Assembly (NCBI GenBank): GCA_013298415.1
Contig: JAAFHN010000243.1
Location: forward strand, 1-5,053
Source of the DNA: Comamonadaceae bacterium
GTDB taxonomy: Bacteria; Pseudomonadota; Gammaproteobacteria; Burkholderiales; Burkholderiaceae_C
DNA: 5,053 bases
Direction of reading: 5' to 3'
Position 1 is the stretch's first letter; every line of letters begins with the position of its first letter. The translations under genes were made by a program, and so were the position numbers. Shown here one piece after another: positions 1 through 5,053 of this stretch. A model generated the notes under the pieces. It saw only the letters and a program-made list of their open reading frames with translations. It was not told the origin of the DNA and ran no database searches.

Positions 1-227
1 AGGGTGAACGGCGACCGGGTTCTCCGCTGGGGCTGAGCTTGTCGAAGCTCCCGCCAGCCCTTCGACAGGCTCAGGGCGAACGGCATCGGGTTCCCCGTTC
101 GGGCTGAGTTTGTCGAAGCTCCCGCCAGCCCTTCGACCAAGCTCAGGGTGAACGGCGACCGGGTTCTCCGTTCGGGCTGAGCTCGTCGAAGCTCCCGCCA
201 GCCCTTCGACAGGCTCAGGGCGAACGG
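1..227. repeat. Tandem array of REP-like palindromic repeats (3 full copies plus one partial)
   Basis: Three near-identical 60-61 bp units lie at 24-83, 95-155 and 168-227, and the right end of a fourth is at 1-11. Each unit is an imperfect palindrome: a left arm CCGTTCGGGCTGAGCTTGTCGAAGC-like, a short centre TCCCGCCA, and a right arm GCCCTTCGACAGGCTCAGGGCGAACGG-like. Units are separated by 11-12 bp linkers that are themselves alike (CGACCGGGTTCT at 12-23 and 156-167, CATCGGGTTCC at 84-94), so the whole block repeats with a period of 71-73 bp. The middle unit has one extra base in its right arm (CGACCAAGCTC versus CGACAGGCTC). A further copy is at 3285-3345. Such palindromes are common dispersed elements in Comamonadaceae genomes. 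Here the array overlaps the 3' part of the DUF934 reading frame rather than lying between genes. Confidence 0.93.
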
Positions 228-615
228 ATTGCGGGTCGCGCGCGAACCGGGGCGAGGGCCGCAGCACATCACCTTGATAAAAGCCCGCAAACTGCTTCAG
301 CAGCTTCTCGGCCAGCTCTGGCTTTTGGTCGGCGCGCAGTTGCGCGCTTGAAAAGCCGCAGCGCTGCATTTGCAAAAGCTGATCGATCAGCACATCGCCC
401 TTGGCTCGAATGTCTCCTCGGTAGCCTGCGCGGCGCAGCAGCGTGGCTTGGCTGTAGGCCCGGCCATCGGTGAATTTGGGGAAATGCAGCTCGATGCGGC
501 GGCTGCTGGGGTTGTGGGGCAGCTCAGCGGTGTTTTCGAGCTGCAAAACACCATTTTCAGCATCAAAACCATCCTCTGTCCAGGTATTTATTATATCCAA
601 CGCTATCAAATGCAT
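1..615 (-). CDS. DUF934 domain protein of the sulfite-reduction operon, 3' end outside the window, with a repeat-encoded C-terminal tail
   Basis: The ATG at 615-613 opens a frame with no stop to position 1 (205 codons, partial). A strong GAGGAGA ribosome site overlaps the cysI stop, and the gene follows cysI by 10 nt. Residues about 38-126 look like DUF934, a family encoded next to cysI and cysH in many proteobacteria: RRIELHFPKFTDGRAYSQA (39-57), LLRRAGYRGDIRAKGDVLIDQ (59-79), QMQRCGFSSAQLRADQK (82-98) and FYQGDV (112-117). Its biochemical role is not established; a helper function in sulfite or adenylyl-sulfate reduction is inferred from context only. Relatives usually end soon after the FYQGDV...FAR segment (about residue 126). 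Here translation continues into the REP-like array as VRPEPVEGLAGASTSSA, a frame-shifted version of the unit, then VRPEPVEGLAGASTSSA again, up to the edge. Residues 2-15 come from a 40-bp repeat also found inverted in cysI. The domain call is firm; the true C-terminus is unknown. Confidence 0.88.
   Translation of the reverse strand, partial: MHLIALDIINTWTEDGFDAENGVLQLENTAELPHNPSSRRIELHFPKFTDGRAYSQATLLRRAGYRGDIRAKGDVLIDQLLQMQRCGFSSAQLRADQKPELAEKLLKQFAGFYQGDVLRPSPRFARDPQSVRPEPVEGLAGASTSSARTENPVAVHPELGRRAGGSFDKLSPNGEPDAVRPEPVEGLAGASTSSAPAENPVAVHP
572..611 (+). repeat. 40-bp dispersed repeat, copy A (inverted relative to copy B at 1399-1438)
   Basis: Read on the plus strand this begins TCCTCTGTCCAGGT and ends GCTATCAAAT. 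It aligns without gaps to the minus strand of 1399-1438 with 33 of 40 identities, including a perfect 14-bp block at one end and a perfect 10-bp block at the other. It covers codons 2-15 of the DUF934 gene, which reads it on the minus strand as HLIALDIINTWTED. The plus-strand reading in the matching frame would be SSVQVFIISNAIK, 11 of 13 identical to the CysI peptide encoded by copy B. Confidence 0.85.
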
Positions 616-620
616 AGTGT

Positions 621-627
621 TCTCCTC
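621..627 (-). promoter_or_regulatory. Ribosome binding site of the DUF934 gene, overlapping the cysI stop
   Basis: On the minus strand the cysI end reads TGAGGAGAACACTATG. GAGGAGA lies 5 nt before the ATG at 615-613 and shares bases with the cysI TGA stop (628-626). This fixes the DUF934 start and suggests translational coupling of the two genes. It is the clearest Shine-Dalgarno sequence in the window. Confidence 0.85.
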
Positions 628-2323
628 AGGCCAAAGCGGTGGCGAGCCGCGCCGAATTGGCTGCGGCCTTGAAGGGCTCGCTGCCCAGGCGGGCAAAGGT
701 TTCGGCAAAGCTCTCGCGGCCAGTGCGCTCGGCCTTGTAGGCAGCCAAGATCGCTTCGATCACATCTGGCACTTCGTCTGCCGCAAAGCTCGGGCCGATC
801 ACTTTGCCGGCTTTGCTTGCGCCGCCTGCGCTGGAACCATCCCCGCCCCCTAAGGTAATTTGATACCACTCCTGCCCGTCTTTATCCACGCCGAGGATGC
901 CAATTTGCCCGCTGTGGTGGTGGCCGCATGAATTGATGCACCCGCTCATGTGCAATTTGATCTCGCCGATGTCAAACAATTCATCCAGATCTTGGTAGCG
1001 TTCGGTAATTGCGGCGGCAATGGGCAGGCTGCGTGCATTGGCCAGGGCGCAAAAATCACCGCCGGGGCAGGCAATCATGTCGGTGAGCAAGCCGATGTTC
1101 GGCGTGGCAAAGCCGTGAGCCTTGGCTTTTTCGTACAGAGCGGCCAGCTCAGAAAACTTCACCCAGGGCAAGAGCAAGTTCTGATCGTGGGTCACGCGCA
1201 GCTCGCCCTGGCTGAACTGATCGGCCAGCGCGGCGGCGGCATCCATCTGGTCAGCAGTGATGTCGCCAGGGGCCAAGCCCACGCGCTTGAGCGAGAGCAC
1301 GACTGCGCGGTGAGCTGCCGATTTGTGCGCCCACACGTTGCGCACCAGCCAGCGGCTGAAGGCCAAGCTCGTGCTGATTGGCTCTGCATTTACTTCTGAT
1401 TTGATAGCATCAGATATTGAAAAAACCTGGACAGAGGAGTCAAAATGCGTTGAAACACGCTGAATTTCGGCCTCGGGCAACCGGTGGTGGCCTCCCGCCG
1501 CCAAAATGCGTTGGTATTCGGCTTCCACCGCATCGATGTAGGTCTGGCCTTCAGCTTTCACCAGGATTTTGATGCGCGCTTTGTACAGGTTGTCGCGGCG
1601 GCCAAACTGGTTGTAGGTGCGCAGCACGGCTTCGAGGTAGTTCAGGATTTCGGCAGCTTCGATGAAGGGCCGAATCGTGGGGGCCACGATGGGTGTGCGG
1701 CCCATGCCGCCGCCCGCCGCCACCTCAAAGCCGAGCGCACCGGCTTCGTTGCGCTTCAAAAACAGGCCCACATCGTGCCAACGGGTGGCAGCCCGGTCTT
1801 CTAAGCTGCCGCTCACTGCAATTTTGAATTTGCGGGGCAAAAACGCAAATTCAGGGTGCAGCGTGCTCCATTGGCGGATGATTTCAGCCCATGGGCGCGG
1901 ATCGGCAATTTCGTCAGGTGCCACACCGGCGCGTGAATCTGTGGCGATGTTGCGGATGCAATTGCCACTCGTTTGAAGGCCATGCATGTCCACACTCGCC
2001 AATGCATCCATCACATCGGCGCTTTTGTCCAATGGAATCCAATTGAATTGAAAGTTTTGCCGCGTGGTGGCATGGGCATAACCACGGTCGTAAGTGCGAC
2101 CAATGTGGGCCAGTGTGCGCAATTGCGCACTCGAGATCACACCATACGGCACCGCCACGCGCAGCATCGGCGCATGCCGCTGCACATACCAACCATTTTG
2201 CAAACGCAGCGGCTTGAATTCATCATCGCTCAACTCGCCAGCTAAATACCGCTGCAATTGATCACGGTACTGATCTGCACGGGCTTGAACAAATTCACGG
2301 TCAAAATCAGTGTATTGGTACAT
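626..2323 (-). CDS. cysI: Assimilatory sulfite reductase hemoprotein (nitrite/sulfite reductase), beta subunit
   Basis: 565 residues, a normal length for CysI. The protein reduces sulfite to sulfide with six electrons in the cytoplasm. The siroheme/[4Fe-4S] signature is complete: C419-x5-C425 in ACPGGDFCALAN and C462-x3-C466 in MSGCINSCGHHH, the last Cys expected to bridge the cluster and siroheme. Basic residues typical of the active site appear in HATTRQNFQF (R88), GNCIRN (R124) and LPRKFKIAVSG (R164, K165, K167). The two ferredoxin-like half-repeats fall at about 45-115 and 335-405 (GELRVTHDQNLLLP at 373-386). The ATG at 2323-2321 lies 3 nt after the permease stop, with only a weak AAG upstream, so translation is probably coupled. 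Nitrite reductase is the alternative for this family, but the permease/DUF934 context favours sulfite. Odd point: residues 296-309 are encoded by a repeat found again, inverted, at the start of the next gene. No flavoprotein partner (cysJ) is in view. Confidence 0.96.
   Translation of the reverse strand: MYQYTDFDREFVQARADQYRDQLQRYLAGELSDDEFKPLRLQNGWYVQRHAPMLRVAVPYGVISSAQLRTLAHIGRTYDRGYAHATTRQNFQFNWIPLDKSADVMDALASVDMHGLQTSGNCIRNIATDSRAGVAPDEIADPRPWAEIIRQWSTLHPEFAFLPRKFKIAVSGSLEDRAATRWHDVGLFLKRNEAGALGFEVAAGGGMGRTPIVAPTIRPFIEAAEILNYLEAVLRTYNQFGRRDNLYKARIKILVKAEGQTYIDAVEAEYQRILAAGGHHRLPEAEIQRVSTHFDSSVQVFSISDAIKSEVNAEPISTSLAFSRWLVRNVWAHKSAAHRAVVLSLKRVGLAPGDITADQMDAAAALADQFSQGELRVTHDQNLLLPWVKFSELAALYEKAKAHGFATPNIGLLTDMIACPGGDFCALANARSLPIAAAITERYQDLDELFDIGEIKLHMSGCINSCGHHHSGQIGILGVDKDGQEWYQITLGGGDGSSAGGASKAGKVIGPSFAADEVPDVIEAILAAYKAERTGRESFAETFARLGSEPFKAAANSARLATALA
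1399..1438 (-). repeat. 40-bp dispersed repeat, copy B, inside cysI
   Basis: This is the partner of the copy at 572-611, in the opposite orientation. It encodes CysI residues 296-309 (SSVQVFSISDAIKS). From memory of related sequences, this stretch lies in the poorly conserved linker between the two sulfite/nitrite reductase repeats, before the WAHKSA segment, where an insertion would be tolerated. The distance between the two copies is about 790 bp. The element has no obvious coding capacity of its own, so a small miniature or REP-type element is the likeliest nature. Confidence 0.85.
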
Positions 2324-2326
2324 ATC

Positions 2327-3157
2327 TTAAAAAAACATCAATTTCGAGCCTGCCCAGGCCAAAGGGATCGTCAGCAGGCCTCTGAGGGCGCGTTCGGGGG
2401 TTTTGTGGCTGAGCTTGGTGCCGATCCAAATGCCGGGCAGCGAGCCGATCAAGAGCGTGGCGAGCAAGCTCCAATCCACATGGCCGAGGGTGGCGTGGCC
2501 GATGCCTGCGATCAGCGTGAGCGGCACGGCGTAGGCGATGTCGGCAGCCACGATGCGCTGCGTGGCGATCATGGGATAGAGCAAGAGCAGGGCGGTCACG
2601 CCAATTGCGCCTGCGCCTACGCTCGTCAAGCTCACCATCGCGCCGATGCCTGCGCCGAGCAAGGCGGCGATGATGTGGCGGTTCAGCGGGATCGGCACAT
2701 GGATGTCGGCACTGCGGGCAGGGCCGTTGCCCTTCCACACCTTCCAGGCCGTGGCCACAGCGGTGAGCAAAAGCGCGAAGCCGAGCACGGATTTGATCGC
2801 CGCATGGGTTTGCGCGCTGCCACCGCCCACTTGCGAAATCACCCACAGCGTGATGAGCGCCGCTGGAATGCTGCCGGCAGAGAGCGCCGCCACGATGCGC
2901 CAATCGATCCGGCGGCTGCGCGCCAGCTCCGCACTGCCTGCGGCCTTGGTGGCGGCGGCAAAGAGCAAATCGGTGCCCACCGCGATTTGGGGCGGGATGC
3001 CAAAGCCAAAAATCAAGGCAGGTGTCATCAGCGAGCCGCCGCCCACGCCAGTCAAGCCCACCGTCAAGCCCACGCCAAAACCCGTGGCGATCAAGGCAGG
3101 CGCATGGGCGCTCACCACGGCGGAGGCGTTTGCAAGGGCGGAAAGTGCGTCCAACAT
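2327..3157 (-). CDS. TSUP family (TauE/SafE, former DUF81) membrane permease, first gene of the cys operon
   Basis: 276 residues from the ATG at 3157-3155, almost wholly hydrophobic with about eight membrane segments (roughly 20-40, 44-72, 86-108, 121-140, 161-198, 205-222, 228-246, 257-274). The two halves are internal repeats, as expected for TSUP carriers: GLTGVGGGSLMTPAL (34-48) is echoed by SLTSVGAGAIGVTAL (176-190). Family members move sulfite, sulfoacetate, other organosulfonates or sulfate. Position directly before cysI, 3 nt apart and on the same strand, suggests sulfate uptake or export of excess sulfite; the sequence alone does not decide direction. The frame also allows a TTG start at 3193, adding 12 residues; I prefer the ATG because the extra residues are polar and Cys-containing and extend into the likely promoter. 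Neither start has a convincing ribosome site. Confidence 0.9.
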   Translation of the reverse strand: MLDALSALANASAVVSAHAPALIATGFGVGLTVGLTGVGGGSLMTPALIFGFGIPPQIAVGTDLLFAAATKAAGSAELARSRRIDWRIVAALSAGSIPAALITLWVISQVGGGSAQTHAAIKSVLGFALLLTAVATAWKVWKGNGPARSADIHVPIPLNRHIIAALLGAGIGAMVSLTSVGAGAIGVTALLLLYPMIATQRIVAADIAYAVPLTLIAGIGHATLGHVDWSLLATLLIGSLPGIWIGTKLSHKTPERALRGLLTIPLAWAGSKLMFF

Positions 3158-3260
3158 GGCTGCGCACTGTGCCCTAATAACCCCACAATCCAAACGAATT
3201 TTTTGTTATGCGTTTATGTGCATATCAAACGTTGAATCGAGGCATATGGGGCCGCGCAAG
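3158..3260 (-). promoter_or_regulatory. Probable promoter/operator region of the TSUP-cysI-DUF934 operon
   Basis: The stretch from about 3190 to 3240 is much richer in A+T than the rest of the window and lies just upstream of the first cys gene. It contains an imperfect dyad at 3193-3207: AACGAA, a 3-bp spacer, then TTTGTT (5 of 6 arm positions pair). A TTGATA hexamer occurs on the minus strand at about 3225-3230, and a short TCAA-ACG-TTGA dyad at about 3226-3236. Cys operons of this group are commonly controlled by LysR-type CysB proteins, so an activator site here is plausible, but no -10 box at good spacing could be named. The location is an inference; exact elements are uncertain. Confidence 0.4.
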
Positions 3261-3284
3261 GTGCGGCGTGGAGTGCCTGCGCGT

Positions 3285-3345
3285 CCGTTCGGGCTGAGCC
3301 CGTCGAAGCCCTCTCCGCTGCCCCTCGAAGGGCTCAGGGTGAACG
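3285..3345. repeat. Single REP-like palindrome between the solute-receptor gene and the cys operon
   Basis: This is the same repeat family as the array at 1-227, starting CCGTTCGGGCTGAGC and ending GGGCTCAGGGTGAACG. The arms 3287-3306 and 3325-3344 are complementary at 16 of 20 positions around an 18-nt centre, so the transcript can fold into a strong hairpin. It begins 22 nt downstream of the stop of the minus-strand receptor gene. It may therefore limit read-through from that gene into the cys promoter or protect its mRNA 3' end. There is no run of T after the stem, so it is not a classical intrinsic terminator. Confidence 0.88.
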
Positions 3346-3366
3346 TCAATCCGGTTCCTGCGGACC

Positions 3367-4341
3367 TCAGGTTGGCACCACGCCCGCTTTTTTCACGAGC
3401 GCTGCGTAGCGGGCCAGCTCCTTTTTGAAATGCTCGGTGGCCGCTTCGGGCGAGGTCACGTTCACCAAATTGCCTTGCTTGGCCATGGCCTCGCGCACTT
3501 CTGCGCTGGCGAATGTGCTGCGGATCGCGGCATTGATGCGCTGCACGGTGGCCGCAGGCAAGCCCTTCGGCCCCACGCAGGCGATCCAGGCGTCGATTTG
3601 GTAGGCCGGCACACCGGCTTCCGTGCTGGTGGGAATATCCGGCGCGGCGGCGCTGCGCTGGGCCATGGGAATGCACAGGCCGCGCACCGTGCCCGCCTTG
3701 ATTTGGCCGAGCGCTGCGGGAAGCGCCGCCACGCCCCAGTCCACCTGGCCGGCCACGATGTCTTGCAGCATGGGCGCAAAGCCGCGGTAGGGGATGTGGG
3801 TGGAAAAGGTGCCGGTCACGTCTTTGAACAGCTCGGGCGCGAGGTGCAGGATGGTGCCGTTGCCACTGGATGCAAAGTTGTATTTGCCGGGGCTGGCTTT
3901 GAGCAGCGCCACGAATTCCTTCAGGTTTTGCGCAGGCAGCTTGGCGTTCACGATCAGCACCAGCGGCGTGTAAGCCACCACGGCAATCGGCGTGATGTCG
4001 GCAATCGGGTCGAAGCTCAGGTTTTTTGTGACGCTGGGGTAGATCACGTGGTTGTTCGACACGAATGAGAGCGTGTTGCCATCGGGTGCAGATCGGATCA
4101 GGCTTTGCGTGCCCACAATCCCGCCCGCGCCCGGCTGGTTTTCCACCACGGCCGACACGCCGAGCGCCTTGCCCAGCTGCGCACTCGATGCGCGCACGAT
4201 GCCGTCCACACCCGAGCCCGCACTCACCGGCAAGATGAGCTTGAGCACATTGGCTTGGGCCTCGGCTGAAAGGCCTGAGGCAGTCAGAGCGGTGCCGACC
4301 AAGCTGGTTTGGATGAAATCACGGCGGCTGGATTGGGGCAT
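3367..4341 (-). CDS. Bug/TctC family periplasmic solute-binding receptor, Tat-exported
   Basis: 324 residues from the ATG at 4341-4339, the usual length for Bug (Bordetella uptake gene) proteins. Members bind carboxylates or other small organic anions in the periplasm and may deliver them to TctAB-type tripartite transporters. The N-terminus has a twin-arginine motif, SRRDFI (5-10), a hydrophobic stretch to about 25, and a likely cleavage after AQA (28-30). Family hallmarks follow: PVSAGSGVDGIVR (38-50), ENQPGAGGIVG (67-77), SAPDGNTL (84-91), PYRGFAPML (184-192) and VGPKGLP (256-262). An in-frame ATG at 4506 would add 55 residues without signal-peptide character. It was rejected because the Tat signal begins exactly at the internal Met. 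No clear ribosome site precedes the chosen ATG. No tctA or tctB is adjacent, so this is an orphan receptor with unknown ligand; co-function with the cys operon is not implied. Confidence 0.92.
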   Translation of the reverse strand: MPQSSRRDFIQTSLVGTALTASGLSAEAQANVLKLILPVSAGSGVDGIVRASSAQLGKALGVSAVVENQPGAGGIVGTQSLIRSAPDGNTLSFVSNNHVIYPSVTKNLSFDPIADITPIAVVAYTPLVLIVNAKLPAQNLKEFVALLKASPGKYNFASSGNGTILHLAPELFKDVTGTFSTHIPYRGFAPMLQDIVAGQVDWGVAALPAALGQIKAGTVRGLCIPMAQRSAAAPDIPTSTEAGVPAYQIDAWIACVGPKGLPAATVQRINAAIRSTFASAEVREAMAKQGNLVNVTSPEAATEHFKKELARYAALVKKAGVVPT

Positions 4342-4512
4342 GGTGTTTTGTGGGTGAAACAGGGAAGTGCTGGGGCAGTTTAAGGCGCTGGCGCTGGCCC
4401 GCGCTGTCTTGAGGGCTCGCTGGCCGGGGCTGCGGCCGGGGCTGATTTGCAACCTGCCGCTGGCGAAATCCTGGCTTTTCAACGGGCTGAACCCTTGTGT
4501 CAACATCGGTAG
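4342..4512. other. Divergent intergenic region between the receptor gene and the MipA-like gene
   Basis: 171 nt separating two divergently read genes, so it should hold both promoters. It is G+C-rich and I see no convincing -35/-10 pair in either direction. The only visible structure is an 11-bp direct repeat GGCCGGGGCTG at 4422-4432 and 4434-4444. The in-frame TAG at 4510-4512 sits immediately before the ATG at 4513 and fixes the plus-strand start. Neither flanking gene has a strong Shine-Dalgarno sequence. Confidence 0.5.
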
Positions 4513-5053
4513 ATGAATGCCATTCGTGACTCCCTAGCGCCAGCCTGCCGAAGCCTGTTGGCCGTGCTGTTTTGCGCCATGGCGGCAAGCGCTGCCCAAG
4601 CCGAGGCCGAGTCTGAATTCGCCGTCGACGACACGGCGGGTGCAGCGGCATCGTCTGCCCCGGCTCCTGGTCAAACCCAGGCTGAACCGCCAACTAAACT
4701 GCGCTGGAGCTACGGCATCCGTTTTCGCATTGGCGATTTGAGCGATGCCAAAGGCACGGCGCGCATCCGCCCCGCGCTTGGCCTGCGCTGGGGCCGGTGG
4801 CGCATGGGCACGGTGGAGCAAACGGCAGTGGATTCGCCCACCTCAAGCCAGCGCCAGCCCTCTTTGGGCTACCAGTGGCTGGAAAGCGATGCGTGGAATG
4901 TGCAAACCTCTGTGCGATTGCACAACGTGAGCACGAATGAAGGCGCAGAGGCGCTCAGCGGCGGCACCTACACGGCGCGCGGTCGTGTGCTGGCCAGCCA
5001 CAAAATCAACGCCGACTGGGCCGTGATGGGCGAGGCCACGCTCGATTTGCTGC
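4513..5053 (+). CDS. MipA/OmpV-like outer-membrane protein, N-terminal part (cut by right edge)
   Basis: The ATG at 4513 directly follows an in-frame TAG, and the frame is open to the window end (180 codons, partial). Residues 1-30 form a Sec signal peptide: a basic start, a hydrophobic core around LLAVLFCAMAASA, and probable cleavage after AQA (28-30). There is no lipobox. An Ala/Pro/Glu-rich linker fills about 31-60. From 63 on, alternating aromatic and polar residues suggest beta strands: LRWSYGIRFRIGD (63-75), RPALGLRWGRWRMG (86-99), SLGYQWLESDAWNVQTSVRL (117-136) and SGGTYTARGRV (149-159). The RPALGLRWGRWR and GY..ES..W patterns resemble MipA/OmpV-like proteins of Burkholderiales, beta-barrel outer-membrane proteins linked in E. 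coli to murein-synthesis scaffolding (MipA) and in others to transport. It is transcribed away from the receptor gene. The family call is by resemblance; the C-terminal half is missing. Confidence 0.75.
   Translation, partial: MNAIRDSLAPACRSLLAVLFCAMAASAAQAEAESEFAVDDTAGAAASSAPAPGQTQAEPPTKLRWSYGIRFRIGDLSDAKGTARIRPALGLRWGRWRMGTVEQTAVDSPTSSQRQPSLGYQWLESDAWNVQTSVRLHNVSTNEGAEALSGGTYTARGRVLASHKINADWAVMGEATLDLL

Noticed and set aside
1..227. CRISPR array
   Set aside because: The units are 60-61 bp palindromes separated by 11-12 bp linkers that are themselves repeated, so there are no unique spacers; the family also occurs singly at 3285-3345.
590..595. TATAAT (minus strand) as a -10 promoter element inside the start of the DUF934 gene
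   Set aside because: No -35 hexamer at suitable spacing, and it lies downstream of the start codon; it belongs to the 40-bp repeat.
470..853. Plus-strand open frame containing SSVQVFIISNAIK, resembling a CysI peptide
   Set aside because: The resemblance is fully explained by the inverted 40-bp repeat; the rest is antisense to the DUF934 gene and the end of cysI.
3158..3193. TTG start at 3193 for the TSUP permease
   Set aside because: Adds 12 non-membrane residues, has no ribosome site, and overlaps the candidate operator; the ATG at 3157 fits better, though this is not certain.
2258..3235. Long plus-strand open frame of 325 codons opposite the permease and the start of cysI
   Set aside because: Rich in Arg, His, Gly and Gln with no recognisable domain; it mirrors a GC-rich membrane-protein gene and is a shadow frame.
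3430..4068. Plus-strand open frame of 212 codons
   Set aside because: Lies wholly antisense to the well-supported Bug receptor; composition is typical of an antisense shadow.
4422..4444. 11-bp direct repeat GGCCGGGGCTG
   Set aside because: Short, in a GC-rich stretch with other GCGCTG-like runs; probably low-complexity chance rather than an operator.
4342..4506. 55-residue N-terminal extension of the Bug receptor starting at ATG 4506
   Set aside because: A Tat signal starts exactly at the internal Met (4341), and the extension would bury it; the extension also fills the divergent promoter region.

Overview
The window looks like chromosomal DNA of a GC-rich betaproteobacterium, most likely Burkholderiales/Comamonadaceae. 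Three things point there. The gene order sulfite-exporter-type permease, cysI, DUF934 is the usual sulfur-assimilation layout of that family. A Bug-type solute receptor sits next door, a family greatly expanded in these bacteria. The window also carries the GGGCTGAGC..GTCGAAG / CTTCGAC..GCTCAGGG palindromic repeat that litters many Comamonadaceae genomes. The assignment rests on recognition by reading; no search was run.

Layout from right to left, since most genes are on the minus strand. 4513-5053 (+) is the start of a MipA/OmpV-like outer-membrane protein, cut by the right edge. 4342-4512 is a divergent intergenic region. 3367-4341 (-) encodes a Tat-exported Bug/TctC-type periplasmic solute-binding protein. 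3158-3366 holds one REP-like palindrome (3285-3345) and an A+T-rich segment that probably carries the promoter of the next operon. That operon, all on the minus strand and tightly packed, is a TSUP (TauE/SafE) permease (2327-3157), the sulfite reductase hemoprotein CysI (626-2323; 3 nt after the permease) and a DUF934 protein (starts at 615, 10 nt after cysI, open at the left edge). cysH and other sulfate-activation genes would be expected beyond position 1.

The operon reads as assimilatory sulfate reduction. CysI reduces sulfite to sulfide with siroheme and a [4Fe-4S] cluster. The permease moves a sulfur oxyanion or organosulfur anion across the membrane. DUF934 is a conserved but uncharacterised companion.

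Two features are unusual. First, the DUF934 reading frame does not stop where the domain ends. It runs through an array of three full REP-like palindromes plus part of a fourth (1-227) and is still open at the window edge, giving a repeat-encoded C-terminal tail of at least 76 residues. Second, a 40-bp sequence occurs twice in opposite orientation, once inside cysI (1399-1438) and once over the first codons of the DUF934 gene (572-611), with 33 of 40 positions identical. It is translated from opposite strands in the two genes, and the two copies could base-pair in the operon mRNA. No phage, transposase, CRISPR or RNA gene was seen.
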